From an uncultured Eubacteriales bacterium (lineage in GTDB: Bacteria > Bacillota > Clostridia > Oscillospirales > CAG-272): 13,015 nucleotides of DNA. The notes below the pieces were generated by a model. It was not told the DNA's origin, searched no databases, and was given only the letters and a program-made list of their open reading frames with translations. The translations under genes were made by a program, and so were the position numbers. The stretch spans positions 1 to 13,015 of the forward strand of contig USMO01000021.1 of NCBI GenBank assembly GCA_900555785.1, read 5' to 3'. Each line of letters starts with the position of its first letter. Position 1 is the stretch's first letter. This document shows, in pieces, positions 12,929-13,015 of this stretch.

Positions 12929-13012
12929 AACTTCACCGAACAGGGCAACTGGATTCGCAGCGCGTAACAAATTCTTACGCCTTACTATCCGGTTGCCCTG
13001 TGCGGTGAAGTT
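12929..13012. repeat. 84-base element with 26-base near-perfect inverted arms
   Basis: The left arm (12929-12954) and right arm (12987-13012) pair over 26 bases with two exceptions, one A opposite C and one T opposite G. The arms contain AACTTCACCG and ACAGGGCAAC blocks. The 32-base middle holds a smaller hairpin, GCGTAA (12963-12968) against TTACGC (12975-12980). There is no T run next to the left arm, and the right side is cut three bases beyond the arm. It could be a miniature transposon-like element, a dispersed repeat, the end of a mobile element, or a structured transcript end. The rest of 12693-12928 holds only the palindromes and hairpin listed above; I see no gene there. Confidence 0.6.
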
Positions 13013-13015
13013 CTT

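Noticed and set aside
12929..13012. Integron attC site
   Set aside because: The arms lack the GTTRRRY/RYYYAAC core boxes, and no cassette or integrase is in view.
1..13015. tRNA, rRNA, CRISPR array or complete insertion sequence
   Set aside because: I looked on both strands and saw no cloverleaf with conserved T-loop, no regularly spaced direct repeats and no transposase.

Overview
The window looks like a strictly anaerobic, fermentative member of the Firmicutes, most likely a gut-type Clostridia (Ruminococcaceae/Oscillospiraceae-like). This is inferred from strong AGGAGG-type ribosome sites, fairly GC-rich coding DNA with AT-rich intergenic DNA, oxygen-sensitive Fe-S enzymes throughout, and a small peptide and a secreted repeat protein of a style common in that group. 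Every gene I can support lies on the minus strand, so transcription runs from high to low coordinates.

Region 1 (about 9904 down to 1, running off the left edge) is one long operon behind a good sigma-70 type promoter. In transcription order it encodes an LDH-fold malate dehydrogenase with a malate-type specificity residue, class II fumarase, HdrB, HdrC, HdrA, an MvhD/FlxD-type [2Fe-2S] protein, two Fe-S proteins resembling FlxC and FlxB, the NAD(P)H-oxidising flavoprotein FlxA, a fumarate reductase iron-sulfur subunit, and the first 110 residues of a fumarate reductase/succinate dehydrogenase flavoprotein. Spacing is very tight. Five of the junctions are overlaps of 8 to 13 bases, and the remaining gaps are 9 to 23 bases.

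My reading is that these genes form the reductive oxaloacetate-malate-fumarate-succinate branch. The final step appears wired to a soluble Flx-Hdr flavin-based electron-bifurcating module: NADH enters at FlxA, electrons pass through FlxB/C and MvhD to HdrA, one branch goes to ferredoxin, and the other goes through HdrC/HdrB to FrdB/FrdA and fumarate. The individual families are clear. The coupling to fumarate is inferred from gene order and from similarity to the split parts of thiol:fumarate reductase.

Region 2 (9837-10080) holds that promoter, AT-rich palindromes and two hairpins that can terminate transcription from the right. Region 3 (10081-12692) is a second transcription unit behind a perfect TTGACA-17-TATAAT promoter. 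It encodes a 48-residue peptide of unknown function and a 775-residue exported protein with three jelly-roll-like repeats and a conserved C-terminal domain. Region 4 (12693-13015) has no gene I can support. It carries AT-rich palindromes, a two-way terminator-like hairpin and, at the right edge, an 84-base element made of two 26-base inverted arms.

One compositional oddity stands out. Inside frdB, at about position 710, third-position GC drops sharply from the [2Fe-2S] half to the [4Fe-4S] half, and the lower level continues into frdA. This suggests either recombination or a chimeric assembly.
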